From: Phocoena phocoena
Lineage: Eukaryota; Chordata; Mammalia; Artiodactyla; Phocoenidae
Reading direction: 5' to 3'
Assembly: GCF_963924675.1 (NCBI RefSeq)
Contig: NC_089226.1
Span: 52,407,124-52,471,123 of the forward strand
Length of the DNA stretch: 64,000 nt
This document shows, piece by piece, positions 33,565-46,430 of this stretch. Within the stretch, counting starts at the first letter, position 1. Each line of letters starts with the position of its first letter. Made by a program: the position numbers and the translations under genes. The notes beneath the pieces were generated by a model, which was given only the letters and a program-made list of their open reading frames with translations, was not told the DNA's origin and searched no databases.

Positions 33565-35369
33565 TGTGAGTTTTTGCACAAGTAATTGGTAATTTAAGGT
33601 AGTTGTATATAAGTCCAGAGTTTGCCAAAGATTTACATGTTCCTGTTACGAAGAGCATCCAAGGTTTTCTCCTAGACTTCTCCTCATTCTCATTTTGTGT
33701 TTCAATATGCTTCTGCATGGAAATAAATGTGAAAGATCCATTTGTTGGTCTGTCAATTGTGCAAGGATCACCAGGGCAAGGAGATGGAAGTTTCCTGACC
33801 TATGAACGTAATCTATTCTGCACTTGTCAAAACTGAAAACCACATCCTAGTGAGTTCATTTTAAAAATGCCTAGGATGGTGAAAACAGAATTCCTTTCCA
33901 TTGTGTGTATTATTTGAATTGTCTTCATAATCATTAGTCACTTCCGTAAATAGATGTCCCAAACATATCAAGTCAGCAGCCATTCTGCGTTGTGTTGGCC
34001 CCTGTGTGTGGCACTAAGTTACCATGATTGACAAGACAGCCATATTTGTAGACTGCATGGACCTTTTTGTGCCTTTTAAAATTTTTCCCCTTGGCTGTTG
34101 ACCTCCTAGAAAGTCACATAAAAGGCAGATGCTAAGTAGCAGGTCCAAATTTCACAAATGAAGGTTGATGGAAGGTGAAAATGTAACTCTATATTCCTAT
34201 CATGAATTGTGGTGTTTTGATTCCCAGCTGTCCAAGCTTGAGGCAGAAACTAAATCTGGTCACTTTCAGGTAAATTCAGCATAATGCCATGATCTCCTAG
34301 TCTATCAGGTGTATCATTCAATCGCATTCTGTTTAGACTCCCTCTCAGGAGAACCTCCCTCCTGCTCCCCTCTGGGATTGATGACAAGCTCTGGAGGTCT
34401 TGCTCTGCTGCTGGTATGGTGAGGTTGAGGAGGGTCCTTCTGTCCTAGAACTTCATCTGCCTTCATTTCATGCTGGTCTTCCACTCCCAAGAAAACTCAC
34501 TGCATACTCAGTGTAAGGAGCTGAGGAACTCCTGGAAAGCCTTCAGGCACCCACAAGGTTCCCTGATACATCTCTTGTGGAGATGTCTCAGTACTCTCAT
34601 GTGAACCCCAGTGTGGACTAATCACACCATGTCTTTTTGATACTCATTCCCTTGGCTTGTCTGGCCATGAACTTCAATCTCACTCCCTCCTGTATCAACC
34701 AGTCACTCACTTGCTGCAGAAAAGTCCAGGCTCTTATCAGTGACTCATATCCCCCAACGGCTGTCATTGACATTGACCTATTAGAGGTCCAGATAGGGCT
34801 AAAGGAGGCCAGGGCATCTCCACCTAATCCACCAAACTTCAAAGAGAGATTCTTTCACACTTCTGCACCCCTGCCTGCTCATCTGCCCTTCAGCCCACCG
34901 TGGGCAAGGCTGAAAGACCAACCCATGACCCAGCTCTATTGTGTCCTCTTTAAATCTTTCCTCATTCCAACCTTGAAGGGTTCTCTGGTCTGGACCAGTA
35001 GGGGGGAACATGGCTCTGTTGACTCATCTTCCTTGTCAAATGTTTTCTTTCTTACGTTTGGATCAAAGCTTTTGATTTTAGAAAGTCTTTGATAACTTTT
35101 CTTAAATTATTGTTCTAGTTTGATGGCAGCCTCATTGTCACATCAGGATTATAGATTGTCACAGAGAGGAAGATATCTTTAAATGTCTCAAACTATTATC
35201 CTGCTATTATTAAGTATAAAGAGCTGTGTAGAGATAGGGACTAAATGTCGCTATTCTACATTCCCGTAACACTATGTCCACATTTCTGTTAGCCATTTAC
35301 TAAGATTTATTGAAAACCTCATTATGTAGTTTCCATCACTAAGCTATAATTTCTTCCAGGGTAAGGGTG
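33564..35369. other. Unassigned DNA with one 151-codon open frame
   Basis: The stretch at 34,230-35,090 is richer in GC than its surroundings. A + strand frame at 34,637-35,092 is open for 151 codons, starting MILIPLACLAMNFNLTPSCI. I recognise no domain, and the overlapping minus strand is also open for 70-74 codons, which argues for base composition rather than coding. No repeat family is named with confidence. Confidence 0.35.
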
Positions 35370-35430
35370 CCTGTCTACTCATTTTTGTATCTCAGTGCCT
35401 AGAACAGTGCTTTGCATGCGGTAGATACTA
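35370..35430 (+). repeat. L2 LINE 3' end, short
   Basis: 'cagtgcctagaacagtgctt' followed by 'gcatgcggtagatact'. Confidence 0.6.
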
Positions 35431-35650
35431 TAATTGACAGCATTTATTGAGCTCTTGTTGAGTGCTCTGCATTGAGTTGAAGGCTTTAAAAACATGATGT
35501 CTTTTGATTCTCACAATACCATAAGGAAGGTAGTATGGCTGTGTTTTACATATGAGAGACTAAAGATCAAAGAGTGTTCCTCAAGGCAAAGAGATTACAA
35601 GGAAGGCAGAGATCAAACTCAAGCTTAATCTCTATGTCATACTGCCTCTA
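35431..35650 (-). repeat. MIR SINE, antisense
   Basis: In order: 'agcatttattgagctcttgt', 'attctcacaataccataagg', 'gcagagatcaaactcaagct'. A nearly complete copy that abuts an L2 end. Confidence 0.7.
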
Positions 35651-35944
35651 AGTTAATATTTGAGTATGTAGAACCCACATGCTAAATCCATCAAGTTCTA
35701 AATATCTCTCCCTTCAGTATAGATGTTGGACATATCTGGGAACTCTACTAGAACAGGTGCAGTGTTTGATTATAAATGCTTTTATCCCCATACATAGCAA
35801 AATGGTTACATTGTAGACAGTTCTTTACTAATTCAGTTGAATTGATTTACTTTATATTATTATATTAAAAATTGCATTTCTGATTTTGAATTCTTCCGTA
35901 ACTTTTATTTTTCTATCCAATTTAAATTATTTGTTTAGTCCAAG

Positions 35945-36110
35945 TATCACATATGAAACACCTGCTATATTCTAGGCTTTGTAGATATGAAAAGAATAAG
36001 ACTAGTCCACACGCAAGGTAGAGAGTTAGCCCCAAGGAAATTTAACTTTATGCTCGGGAGGAGGGATGCAGTGGTGAAATAATGCTTCTTGCAGGGTGGT
36101 TTAGAAGAGA
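35945..36110 (-). repeat. L2 LINE fragment, antisense
   Basis: 'aaacacctgctatattctag' and 'cccaaggaaatttaacttta' match the L2 complement weakly. Confidence 0.45.
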
Positions 36111-39100
36111 TATTTAGGCAGAAATATTAGTGAGGGTCTTGGAAACCAAGCCTCTTTTTATTAGTCACTTCCCTTAGGGATATCTCAGGGAATTTGGGTG
36201 CTGCCTCTTGCTTGAGACTCGGTAATGTTTGTGTGTATGAGCTGATGACTCTAAGAGGCTCAAATCAAAACTTCTGATGTCGACTTCACTCAAACACAAT
36301 TATTAACAGTGAATAGACTATTTATATAAGATTTATTTATTCTACATCTTGTTCCAGCCATCATTTAAGGCAGCTTTTCTAAAATATACAGCAATTTAAA
36401 ATATACATATAGAAAAACAAAAAAAGAGAGAATGAGAATTGGGATGAAAATATGAAGCCATGCATAATCCTGACACATAAAATATTCTGCTTTTAAGTCC
36501 TGCGTTGTTTCTAGAATTGGGGCACACATTTGATTGTAAGTTTTCTAGCAGCCAGTTCAAAGATGGAACCACAAAATGCCTGGTGCCCATAAAATAAAAA
36601 TAAAACAGAAACTGAGGAGCAGCATCATGATTCTGGTATGGTGACCAGAGAAAATTCCAGCCAATGTATAATACAATGAGCACTGCTTTCAACAGTATTC
36701 TTATGGCAGATATTCAAATTAGTTGAATGTTTTTTTTTTTTTTTTTTCCCGTGCTGTTTGTCACTAAGTATTGATGACATCAAACTAAGTCTCAGTTTAG
36801 TAGCTACAAACCTGCTAGGAGATCAAGTAGGACAGTTCCTGCTACACATATTCTCTACTCCATTAGAACAATCCAAGAATGGACTTCAGGGTCTAGTAAT
36901 GGTCTTTAGGCTATGCTCTACAAGCAGCATCTCCTTTATTCAAGCTTCTGGTAAATATTAAAGGGCAGTATATTTGAAGTTATATTTCCTGAATAACCAT
37001 CCGTACACGGCTATTTTCTGTTTTTGGATGATTGCAGATGCTCTCGTAGTCATCTGAACTGGACTGGAAGCAGGACCTGAGCAAGTCATGGCCCAACTCT
37101 ATAGACTTCTTACCTCTAATTTCATATTATGGAGCAGAATCCAAGGGGGTGGTAAAGACAATCAAGATTTTCCCAACACTTTGTGTTGGATCAAGTCCAG
37201 TGTTCAGGCAAATACACAACTGAGAACCCAGAGAATTCATATCTTCAGCGTAGTCACAACAGTTCCAGTATTTGTTCATTCATTCATTCCATTCGTCATT
37301 CAACAAATGATGTACTTTTAGCATCTAAGATCTTTAAATCTGTAACTAAGAACCCCCCACCCAGGCCTTTCTATGCACGCGTGGAATGATTCACCCAAAA
37401 ATAGAACAGACTAGGATGCCTACAAAATAAATGGATTGTATAGTGCACACCAAGGCAATTGAATCAGTTATATTTCTGAATAGGATTATGAAATACAAAA
37501 GTCCTCTAAATGTTGGGAGATATCTACCTAAATTGGGCCTTTTTACTGTGCATCACTGACCTGTAGCCATTCTTTCTGGGAATCAGTGGCCAGCAAGCCA
37601 GTTGTCCATTTAGATCCCCTGTGGTCGCTGAGGGTGGAAAGACAACTGGAAGGCCTACTGGTGGTCCAGGTGCCCCCTGCTGGCATTGCCTGGCAATGCA
37701 CTAGCTGAGACTGATGATAGCTCCACAGAGACCCCTGGGAGGGATTATGCAAATCACATTTTCCCACAAAGTCACCAGGTGTTGGTAGCTGCTGTTCCAA
37801 GTGTTGTATAAAACTCCTTCAAAGAGCTGGCCCTTATACATAGACTGTTGCCCAAATTCAGGCTGTTTTCCCCGTGCTTGCAAAGGGCGCTCATACCATA
37901 GAGTACCTTCCTCATCCTGCATCTCATTGCATCTGGCCCCGGGCTCGCCTCCACAGGATGGCCAGAGGCAGGAGTCCAGAGACCCTGTATTACACTAAAG
38001 CTATGCCAGTGAATTCCAGTGCATTGACTCCCTGGTGTTTGCATAAGCCTTTTGCTACACAAAGATACAACCAAAATGTTAATCCTGGAGGTCTTCAGAT
38101 TGAGGCGGAGCCTTACCCTCCTCAGTTTATTGGAGGCAGCCACAAGTTATTAAGGAAACTTTATAAAGGCCAAAAGAAATTTGATTTTCTTCACGCAGAG
38201 TTGTTATCTAACCTTTCAAAAATTCCCTCTTCTTTCTGAGAATCTAAGTGGTATTAAGGGACAGGCTTTTGATAAGTATCAATATACAACTGGCACTTCT
38301 TAGCACATTGCCAGGCCTTCAGAAGCTTCTCCTATTCAGAGGCCAAGAAAGTCTTAGATAGAGTGATAAGCAAACTTTTGTTAACCCTAACTAATTTTTT
38401 CCACACAGCTGTAAAGCGTATGAAGCTGTCAGTAGTACAATATCCAAGTCGCCAACACACCGGTTGCTAAAGCATGTGGGCCTGAGAATTCCCCAGGCTG
38501 CAAGAAGCACACCTTGTAGATACAATACCTAATGTCAATAGGACAATCATTTGTGTAAGACAAAGAGCCACAGATGTAAACAAAAAAAAAAACAAAAGCA
38601 GTATTCTGAGTTTAAAAAGTCATGAAAACAGTATTAAGGGTTAAGACATACCATGGAAGATGACTCATAAATCATTCTTAGGGCAAGAAAACTGTCCCTG
38701 GTTTTGAAACTTAAAATGCGCTATGTTTTTTTCTGGCTGTTTTGTTTACAATAGGACTAACTATCTTCAAGACCCAGAAAGAGAGGGGTCCTGGGGTGCT
38801 CATCCTCACAATGTCAGTGGAGTGAAGGAGGCACCAGGGATACAAAAGGTAGGTGTGGCAGGGAGCAAAGATGAGGGTTCTAAAATAACATAAAGGAGAG
38901 GCCTCCCAAAACATCCTACGAAAACTATGACATTTATGTACCTTCAATTCTTCATGTATGGTGGTCCGCTGACATGAAGGAGGGGTGAGAGAGAGAAGCA
39001 AGAGGGATACTGGCAGCATGAAACACCACCAGAATGTTGCCACCTCTGCATCCCCAGCCTTCTCAAATTTGAGAAGGAATTCATAAATCCTCAAACAAAA

Positions 39101-39439
39101 TGTGAGTCTTCGTTTCTTCCCCGCCACCCCCAGTAGTTATTTTCCTCCAAGGACAAGTATCTTTCAAAGATCACTGCACAGCAGTTTTAGACTACATTAC
39201 GAGGGTTGAGAGGATTTGGATTTAGGAGAGCTGGGTTCAAGTGTTCTCTCTTCCATCCCGAGAGCTGTGTGTCTACAATGAATTGCTTTGTGTGGATTGC
39301 ATGAAAGGCTATTATGAGAAAGAGTCATATGAAGCTTGCTACTGGATTTACTGCAGAGATATTATCAAGTAGAGTTTGCAATGTCAGTGTCTTCTTTATG
39401 GAAATCCAGGGAAGAAATGTCTCTCGTATTTTTGTATGA
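36111..39439. other. Long stretch without a named repeat; higher-GC block at 37,540-38,240
   Basis: There is an 18-base T run at 36,730. The block at 37,540-38,240 stands out by GC content and by open frames on both strands (123 codons minus at 37,772-38,143; 121 codons plus at 37,874-38,239). Adjacent minus-strand frames at 37,701-37,922 and 37,543-37,800 could be pieces of one frame-shifted sequence, so a processed pseudogene is possible, but I recognise no parent protein. A 138-codon minus frame at 38,711-39,127 is also unassigned. Confidence 0.3.
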
Positions 39440-39650
39440 ACAGAATAGGAAGATAGCAGTGATTCTCAGTGGCCAGCTGAAAGCACAGGCCTCAGGCAAA
39501 TTTGACCTTGATAAATTATCAGTTTTCTCTCCTTAAAATGAGCCTACTAATAATTATGACATTGGATTGTTGTGGGGAATAAGTGAGATTGCGTTATATG
39601 CGATGTTTAGCCCAGTGCCTGGTATAGAGCAACCACACTGCTAATAATAG
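39440..39650 (+). repeat. MIR SINE
   Basis: In order: 'atcagttttctctccttaaa', 'attggattgttgtggggaat', 'agcccagtgcctggtataga'. Confidence 0.65.
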
Positions 39651-39834
39651 CTGAAGTAATACTAGTTATCCTTATTCAGCTATAATTTATTGCAGAAAAC
39701 AGATACAAAACAAAATTATCAGAAGAGAAAGGTGTATGGAGTGAAGTCTGGGGAAACCAGACACAGGTTTCCAAGAGTGCTTTCCTAATGGAATCACACA
39801 AGACACAGTCAATTCCTCCAGGAGTGAGTTGTGA

Positions 39835-39965
39835 CTAGTGTGGCATGTTATGTATCAGAGAAGCTTATTAAAGATCCAGTGCCCAAGTTTTCAAGGGGTG
39901 CTGGTCACAGAGGCACACTCTGTCTAGCAAGTGTCCAAATTCCGGATGCCCAGAAGGAAAACAAG
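39835..39965. repeat. Possible MER5-type fragment
   Basis: 'tcagagaagcttattaaaga' with 'tccagtgcccaagtttt' is suggestive of a MER5 half. Weak. Confidence 0.25.
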
Positions 39966-40695
39966 TGTTTAGCATAAACCACATTTTTCATACACACGGT
40001 TCAGGCATTCTTCTCAAAGTGGAAATCCTCTGAAATCCAAGTTCCTAGAAGCCAGCCACCACCGGCCAACCTGAAGCAGGTCTTTCTAAGGATTCAGCCT
40101 TAAGCCTGTTATATTAACTCTTTTCTGCAAATCTCCCCTAGAAAGTGTTTATAAGTAATCAAATGTTTGTTGGGCACTGGTTTTTGTCCTGGCTCAACTT
40201 TATGTTGTTTCTATTTCCTCATTTACTTTATTTTTGTATCTTGTTTTACATGTATCTCCAAGCTATCTCACATCCTTTGTTGTTGTTTTTTTTTTAATAG
40301 TAGTTTTATAACAAATCTTTGTTGGTTGGATATATAGAGTAAAACTGTATTCTACTAAATAATAGATGTGTGATTTGGGGCCACTCCTAACCTCTGTTCG
40401 TCTAAGTTCTCTCATATGTATTCAGCACCAGAATATCTCTTAGATCATTTCATAGGTTAATAATAATAGTGAATGTGGTGATGGTGCTAATTATTATGTT
40501 TCCATTTTCTTATAACCCATAGGAGTATTTGAACATCAAATTAAACAGGACAACAAAAAATGTTTTATACTTTACATCCATAAACATTTACAAGCTGTTA
40601 AAATTATTGGTAATGTGATGGTCTTGGGTGTGTCATCCAAGAAAGCAGAGTAGCTGCTCTAATGAGGGGTGTCTACACCCAAAAGTTAGAGCAAT
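39966..40695. other. Unassigned unique DNA
   Basis: No named repeat or plausible exon recognised. Confidence 0.4.
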
Positions 40696-40699
40696 GAGG

Positions 40700-40930
40700 G
40701 TCCAACTTCGCAGATGTAGTCACAGCTCAGTTCTCCCATTTACTTGCAGGGTTAACTTGGGAACATTTCTTGACCTTTCTTCTGTGTCTCAGTTTCCTTA
40801 TTTGAAAAATGAAGATAATAATACTTGTTTAACAGGATGATTTTAAAGAATAAATGAAATGATACTTGTAAAACCCTTAGTTCAGTGTCTGACATATAAC
40901 AAGAACTCAAATAGTCAGTTTATTTCTATG
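40700..40930 (+). repeat. MIR SINE
   Basis: In order: 'tgtgtctcagtttccttatt', 'aagaataaatgaaatgatac', 'gttcagtgtctgacatataa'. Confidence 0.7.
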
Positions 40931-41985
40931 CTGTGTATGCCTTTGTCATTCACTTTAACTGTTTATTCTTAAGCAATTCACCTATTCTACTCTGGGCCTC
41001 AATAGCCCAGCTGTTGTATCTCCAGGGGTGAGCACTGAGGTGCCATCTGACTCTTACATACAGTGGCATGTAACTGAGATTTCAGACAACCGCCCTTCTC
41101 TCTCTTAAAGCTTTCGCAGCCCAGGTCCAGGGCCAGAATGCTGCACAGTTTGAAAGGGCAGGCTCAAGAATCTCCCTCTCCAAGACTGAATCCTGATACT
41201 ACCTCCCACTTGGCTAATATAGTCCTTCTCACTGAACACCAGGTTCCAGTCTATAAGATGAGGATGATCCCTCATTAACTTTTTATAAGTTGAACTGAGA
41301 AAATGCATGTGTTTTAGATACTCACCCAGCACCTAGGGCATTATAAATCCTTGGTAAATAAACACTTGCTGGGGTTTTTGTTTGTTTGTTTGTTTTTTAC
41401 TTGTTGGTTTTGATATTATCTCTTCCTCCTGAGACGAGAACATTTTGAGATTTTTCCCTTCAGTTATCATCTTATAATTTTCTAGAAATCAGTACCTTCC
41501 TTTCAAAAGGAGAAGCCCTCCTTACCCCAAATACAGGAAAAATATTTTAACAGGAAGCTTTGGTTTATTAAATTGCTTTTCAGGGTGAATTTGTAACAAA
41601 AGCAAGCATGCATCAAGAAAATGTTTCTTATGGGAAGGTGGGGGAGGTTGTAGAGTATCAAAACTCATCCTGTGAATCCGATACAAATTTAAGAAGTCAA
41701 CAGCTGTGTTTTATTTGAGTGGCCAAATGCTTATTTATAACTGGAGCAGAAATTACATGAGCATTGAAAATAATATTTGTCTTTCAATACTTCCTTGATT
41801 CAAACATTGTCTCAAAAGGCAAATCCCTTAAGCCCTTGTCTCTGACTCCCTCTCACATTCGCACCAGCCTTTGGTCAGTCTTCCACCAAGCATGGTCCAC
41901 AATCTGTTGTTATTCCCATTGGCCTAGGGTAGAAGAACCACTACTTTTAAAAAAGGGAGGTTGAAAACTCTGCCATTTACTATTA
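40931..41985. other. Unassigned unique DNA
   Basis: Contains a (TTTG)n run at 41,378-41,397. No gene or named repeat recognised. Confidence 0.4.
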
Positions 41986-41987
41986 CT

Positions 41988-42130
41988 AACAAGTTCCCAA
42001 GCTCCAAGCCTCAGTTGCCTTATTTGTGAAAGGATGATCGTTGTAATGCTTGTTTTAAAGGCTCCTTTTTAGAATTAGGTCCAATAGAAGTGTATAAATA
42101 CGTGCAGCCAATACTGTTGACCTATGACTA
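41988..42130 (+). repeat. MIR SINE
   Basis: 'aactctgccatttactatta' and 'agcctcagttgccttatttg' mark the MIR core. Confidence 0.6.
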
Positions 42131-42360
42131 ATAATTCTAGATTTCAGTGATAAAACGTATTTAATAGTCTTCGGTGTCTTGATGACATCCCTGGGATAAC
42201 AGTTGCTCACAATCGACCAGCAAACATTTTGCATATAGGATCAGATCAGAAAATAACATCTCCTCTCTTGGGTCTACCTTGCTTCTAGAAGAATGTTAAC
42301 ATTTGGAGGATTGTGACTGTCTTTCATTTCTGCATCCCTACTGAATCCCCCTATGACTAC

Positions 42361-42710
42361 TGCTGTGGCCTAAATTACGCCCCCCACTAAAATTCATCTG
42401 TTGAAGCCTTAACGCTGAATGTGACTGTATTTGGAGACAGGGTCTTTAGGAGGTAATTAAGGTTAAATGAGGCCATGTGGGTGGAGCTGTAATCCAATTG
42501 GACCGGCACCCTCATAAGAAGAGGTGTGTACACACCCATGTGAGGACCATGTGGCCACCTGCAAACCAGGAAGAGTTCTCACCAGAAACCAATCCAACTG
42601 GACCTTGATCTGGGACTTCTAGCCTCCAGAACTGTGAGAAAATGAGCTTCTGTTGTTTGAGCCACCCGGTCTATGGCATTTTGTTTTGCCACCCCAAGCT
42701 AACTGAAGCA
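42361..42710 (+). mobile_element. MLT1 (MaLR) solo LTR
   Basis: Begins tgctgtggcctaaattacgc and ends agctaactgaagca, giving TG...CA ends. Diagnostic blocks: 'gaatgtgactgtatttggag', 'ggtctttaggaggtaattaa', 'cctccagaactgtgagaaaa', 'tctgttgtttgagccacccg'. At 350 bp it is close to complete. No internal region or partner LTR, so a solo LTR. Confidence 0.9.
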
Positions 42711-42879
42711 AACACATTAGATGAGGGATAAATAAATACATGATCAGTGGTGAATGAAGCCAGGGGTGAGACAAAGCTTAGAGTTTCTAGAGAGATGACA
42801 GGCGTGCTGTGCATTTAGTGCCGAGCCTTCTTTCACTCATTCAAATATCACCGTTGCCACAGCAGCTAACCAGCTTCTA

Positions 42880-43120
42880 TTGTCGGGTGCTTAATAAATC
42901 CAAGTCCTATATCAAGTGCTTTGTATACATTATCTCCTTAAATCTTCTATATACTATTAAAATTATTTATAAAAAGAATCATTTTTCAGAAGAGTAAACA
43001 GTCACTCAGAGGTGTTCTATATCCTGTCCAGTGCCACACAGTATATAACAGGAGTCTGAATCCAAGTTAGCATGCCCCCAAAACTCTTGTCCTTAATTAT
43101 TATGCTAAGCTAGCTATCCT
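42880..43120 (-). repeat. MIR SINE, antisense
   Basis: In order: 'tcaagtgctttgtatacatt', 'agaagagtaaacagtcactc', 'aggagtctgaatccaagtta'. Confidence 0.65.
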
Positions 43121-43135
43121 AGAATAATCAAATCA

Positions 43136-43176
43136 TCAACATCACCGCCACCATCACCACCAGCATCACCACTGCT
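43136..43176. repeat. Impure (CAT/CAC)n trinucleotide repeat
   Basis: Runs of catcac, cgccac and cagcac units at the edge of the MIR. Confidence 0.85.
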
Positions 43177-44124
43177 TTTGTAACCTGTATGGAAGAAGCT
43201 GACTCATAAGTGCCAAAACCGATTTATTTGCATTCCCCGTCATCCCTATAAAAGGTATTCACTGAGAATTATCTTTGCTCGCACTGTTAGGTGAAAAATA
43301 ACTATGTCCAGTGACTGTTCTGCTCATAATCAAGTCATAAATTCACTTTAAGTTACAAACACAGTGTTTGTCTGGTCCCAAGATTTTTCACAAAATTCAC
43401 ACTTAATTCAGCATTAAGTTTTGTCTTAAAAACCTGCTTTCGATGAAAGAAGCCTGCAGTTGGAAGTAGCAATATAGCTGGCTTCTTTATTTCACCACCC
43501 AGCTTGCTAGCCGGCTTCTATCAAAGATGACGGAAAGGAGTTTTACTTCAACTTCTGATTTCTTCAGTTGGCTTCTTACTTTTTAGATGTATAAGAGATG
43601 CTTTCTCTAATGGACACTTGTGTGATTCTTCAGAGATTCCCTTTACTGAGGATTTTTCTCCTACAGTTTATTTACCCCAGGCAAAAAGCATCCCTCTTCC
43701 TGTTGGTCACTTTTTTAACTCAGCACTAATAAGCCAGGCTCAGGTGCAGCATCCAGGGTCTGAAGTCCCTTCTGCCCTCTTTGTGACCCTATTAGACCCA
43801 AAACAACTCTCACTTGAGCGTTCCCTCCTCTGTGACCCACACCTGGACTGCAGGATACTCCTGAACATCCTTTGCCCTGATGGATTAGGGGCTTGCTAGA
43901 TAAGCCCAAAGCAACATTTCTCTTGTATCCAGACTGGGGCAGAGAATCCACCAGGTTCTAGCTCATTAGATGTGCCAGGCAGGAGTCAGATCCCCCCTTT
44001 AGGGACACAGATAGCAAGGTCTTTGAGTCATCTTATCCATTCCTTATTCTCTAGGCTTGAGGTAAAGGAGATGAAATCCAACCCCCTGACACCAATTCAA
44101 CTCTCTCTTCCATTCCCTCATGCT
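43177..44124. other. Unassigned unique DNA
   Basis: A 93-codon open frame at 43,618-43,899 (+) has an overlapping open antisense frame and no recognisable domain; treated as chance. Confidence 0.4.
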
Positions 44125-44400
44125 TGTTCTTAATTTTTTTAACATTTTTATTGAAATATAGTTAATTTACAATGTTGTGTCCGTTTCATGTGTACAGTAA
44201 AGTGATTCAGTTACATATATGTACATATATTCAGTTACATATATGTACACATATATATATTCTTTTTTTACATTCTCTTCCATTATAGGTTATTAAAAGA
44301 TACTGAGTATAGTTCCCTGTTCTATACAGTAGGTCCTTGTTGGTTATTTATTTGATAGAGAATAGTGTGCATATCGTAATCCCAGACTCCTAACCTCATT
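44125..44400 (-). mobile_element. L1 LINE 3' UTR fragment, antisense
   Basis: 'tgaaatatagttaatttaca', 'acagtaaagtgattcagtta' and 'tagttccctgttctatacag' match the 3' UTR of the L1 fragment at 4,537. Only about 275 bp remain, so it is severely 5' truncated. It contains a short duplication of an attcagttacatatatgtac unit. Confidence 0.8.
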
Positions 44401-44514
44401 CTCTTTCATGTTTTCTAAGCAAGTAAAAGGGTTCAAGTACCATTGAAGAGATTTTGCTCTTTTTTTTTTTTTTGTAAATTTTACACATGATGACCTTCAA
44501 CTGAAACTACGGTA

Positions 44515-44735
44515 TTGCATTACTAATTGAACACTTACTAGCGTAGATTATGTGCTAACTGTTGGAATACAGAGATGGATTCTGCTTATAAGGCATAATA
44601 ACTGTGTGACTTTGGGTAAATTGCTTCAGCTTTCTGTGCTCATTTCTTTATCAGATTGGTAGAGATAATGTAAGTCTCTTGCTTATCACACAGTGTGAGT
44701 CTTAAATGAGCTAATGTACATAAACTGATTAAAAT
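44515..44735. repeat. L2 end (antisense) followed by MIR (sense)
   Basis: 44,515-44,585 resembles the L2 3' end complement (attgaacacttactagcgta). 44,595-44,735 is MIR-like: 'aactgtgtgactttgggtaa', 'tttctgtgctcatttcttta'. Confidence 0.5.
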
Positions 44736-46179
44736 AGAATATAATATATAATAAGTGCAAAATAAGTGTTTTAAGGGAAAATGCATGTTCTTTTGTGGTG
44801 AGGAGAGGGAAGAATGACTATAACTTTTATAAAATGGTAAGAGTTGTCATAGAGCAGGGGTCTCATACTCAAATGCTTATATATGCTACCATAAACACAA
44901 AGTGAGCGAAGTAGTTCAGATACAGAAAGGAGGGAGCAGTGTACTGGAGAGAGACTGTCTCCTCTGTAGTGGACAGCTGCTTCTTAGCCCCAGGTGATTG
45001 GTCATTCAGGCGATAGCCAACCCATTACAATCAGATATTTTCTTTTTCTATTTTTTCAAGAGAAATGGAAATCAGGTTTTTACATAAGATCTCCCCACTC
45101 AAAAACGTGGGCATATTTTTCCTTTTTTTAAACACTGAATGTGTCTCCTAGTCAATCCCAACCATGGGCCGACATTTTGAGGTCTCAAACATGGAAGAAT
45201 GAGGATGTTACCTCAGATCACAGAAGGAGGAACAACTATCTCTTGGAAGAAAGCAAAAAAAAAACCCCAAAAACATATGATCACTTTCAGCCATATGTGT
45301 TTTGTTCTGTTTGTTAGCTTTTCATGGAGAATAAGACTTTGTCAAGTGGCGAGACCTTTCTTCAAATATCCTCCCAGTCATACTCAGTACAGAGTTAAAA
45401 GTCTTTGAACTACAAGCTCAGAGTCTTGGAGATATGAGAAAGCATAGCTTGTTCAGAGATTGTTGAAAGTTAGAGTGAGTTATATTTAGATTTCTGACAT
45501 ACAGAAGCAGTCAGATTTCCTTGCTTCTTCCATTTAGCTGAGTACGTGTCCTTAATTATTGCTTTGGGAACAAATGCAGAATAGGATGGCAGAACCAGAA
45601 TCTCTGTGATATAATAAAACACTCGTCTACTTTGTTTAAACAAACAATTCTGTTATACAAGTACTCAGCTATCATTTCTATAGAAAAATATTTAATTTTA
45701 CTCCCCTATTTGCTCTTAGCAAACAATAATTCTGATAATCACATGAAAAAGTGGTGATACAGGAATCAGGAAAATATTGTAGTTTATTTAGTCAAATTGC
45801 ATATTATAAAAAACCTTTCAGAAAATTAAAAGGATGATTTCGTGATTAAAAATAATTTTATGTTCTGATTATCCTGGGAGATCTAGCCTGTTGCTTAGCA
45901 CCATGGGCCTTTATAACACTGTGGGTTATCAAAGTTCTTAAGAGCAACTAACGGACAGTATATGCCATTTACCTTCACAAGCGCCTCACTAAGAAATTGT
46001 ACAATGCCATACAGCATAAGTAACAGAACCGTTATATATTTAATTATTTTAGCATCAAAGCTTTTCTCTTTGTTTTAAAGAAGGACTTGTACAAGAAGCC
46101 TATTTTAACTCGTGTTTCCCTTGTTTCATTTCTACTCTGAAATTCCTACCGTCTTGTATGGAAAGGCAATATGAGTAAT
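44736..46179. other. Unassigned unique DNA
   Basis: About 1.4 kb with no recognised repeat or plausible exon. Confidence 0.4.
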
Positions 46180-46430
46180 AATTAAGAATAAAGGCTTCGG
46201 TCAGGCATATCTGGGTTTCAGTGTCTATTTCACCACTTACGTGCTCTGTGACATTAGGCAGGTCACTGAAACTTTCTGAGCTTCATTTACCTCTTCTGTA
46301 CGATGATGTTCATGATAATAGCTTCCTCATGGGCTTGATAAAAGGATCAAATTAGATTACATTCATAAAATATTGAATAGGCTGCTTGGCACGTAAGGAG
46401 CTTTCATGGAATATTAATTGCTGTGATGAT
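46180..46430 (+). repeat. MIR SINE, nearly full length
   Basis: In order: 'aataaaggcttcggtcaggc', 'ttcaccacttacgtgctctg', 'ctgagcttcatttacctctt', 'ctgcttggcacgtaaggagc'. Confidence 0.8.

Noticed and set aside
38711..39127. 138-codon open frame on the minus strand
   Set aside because: No recognisable domain, no clear splice sites, and Cys/Leu/Phe-rich composition typical of chance frames opposite purine-rich DNA.
43618..43899. 93-codon open frame with an open antisense frame
   Set aside because: Open on both strands, no conserved motif; explained by local GC content.
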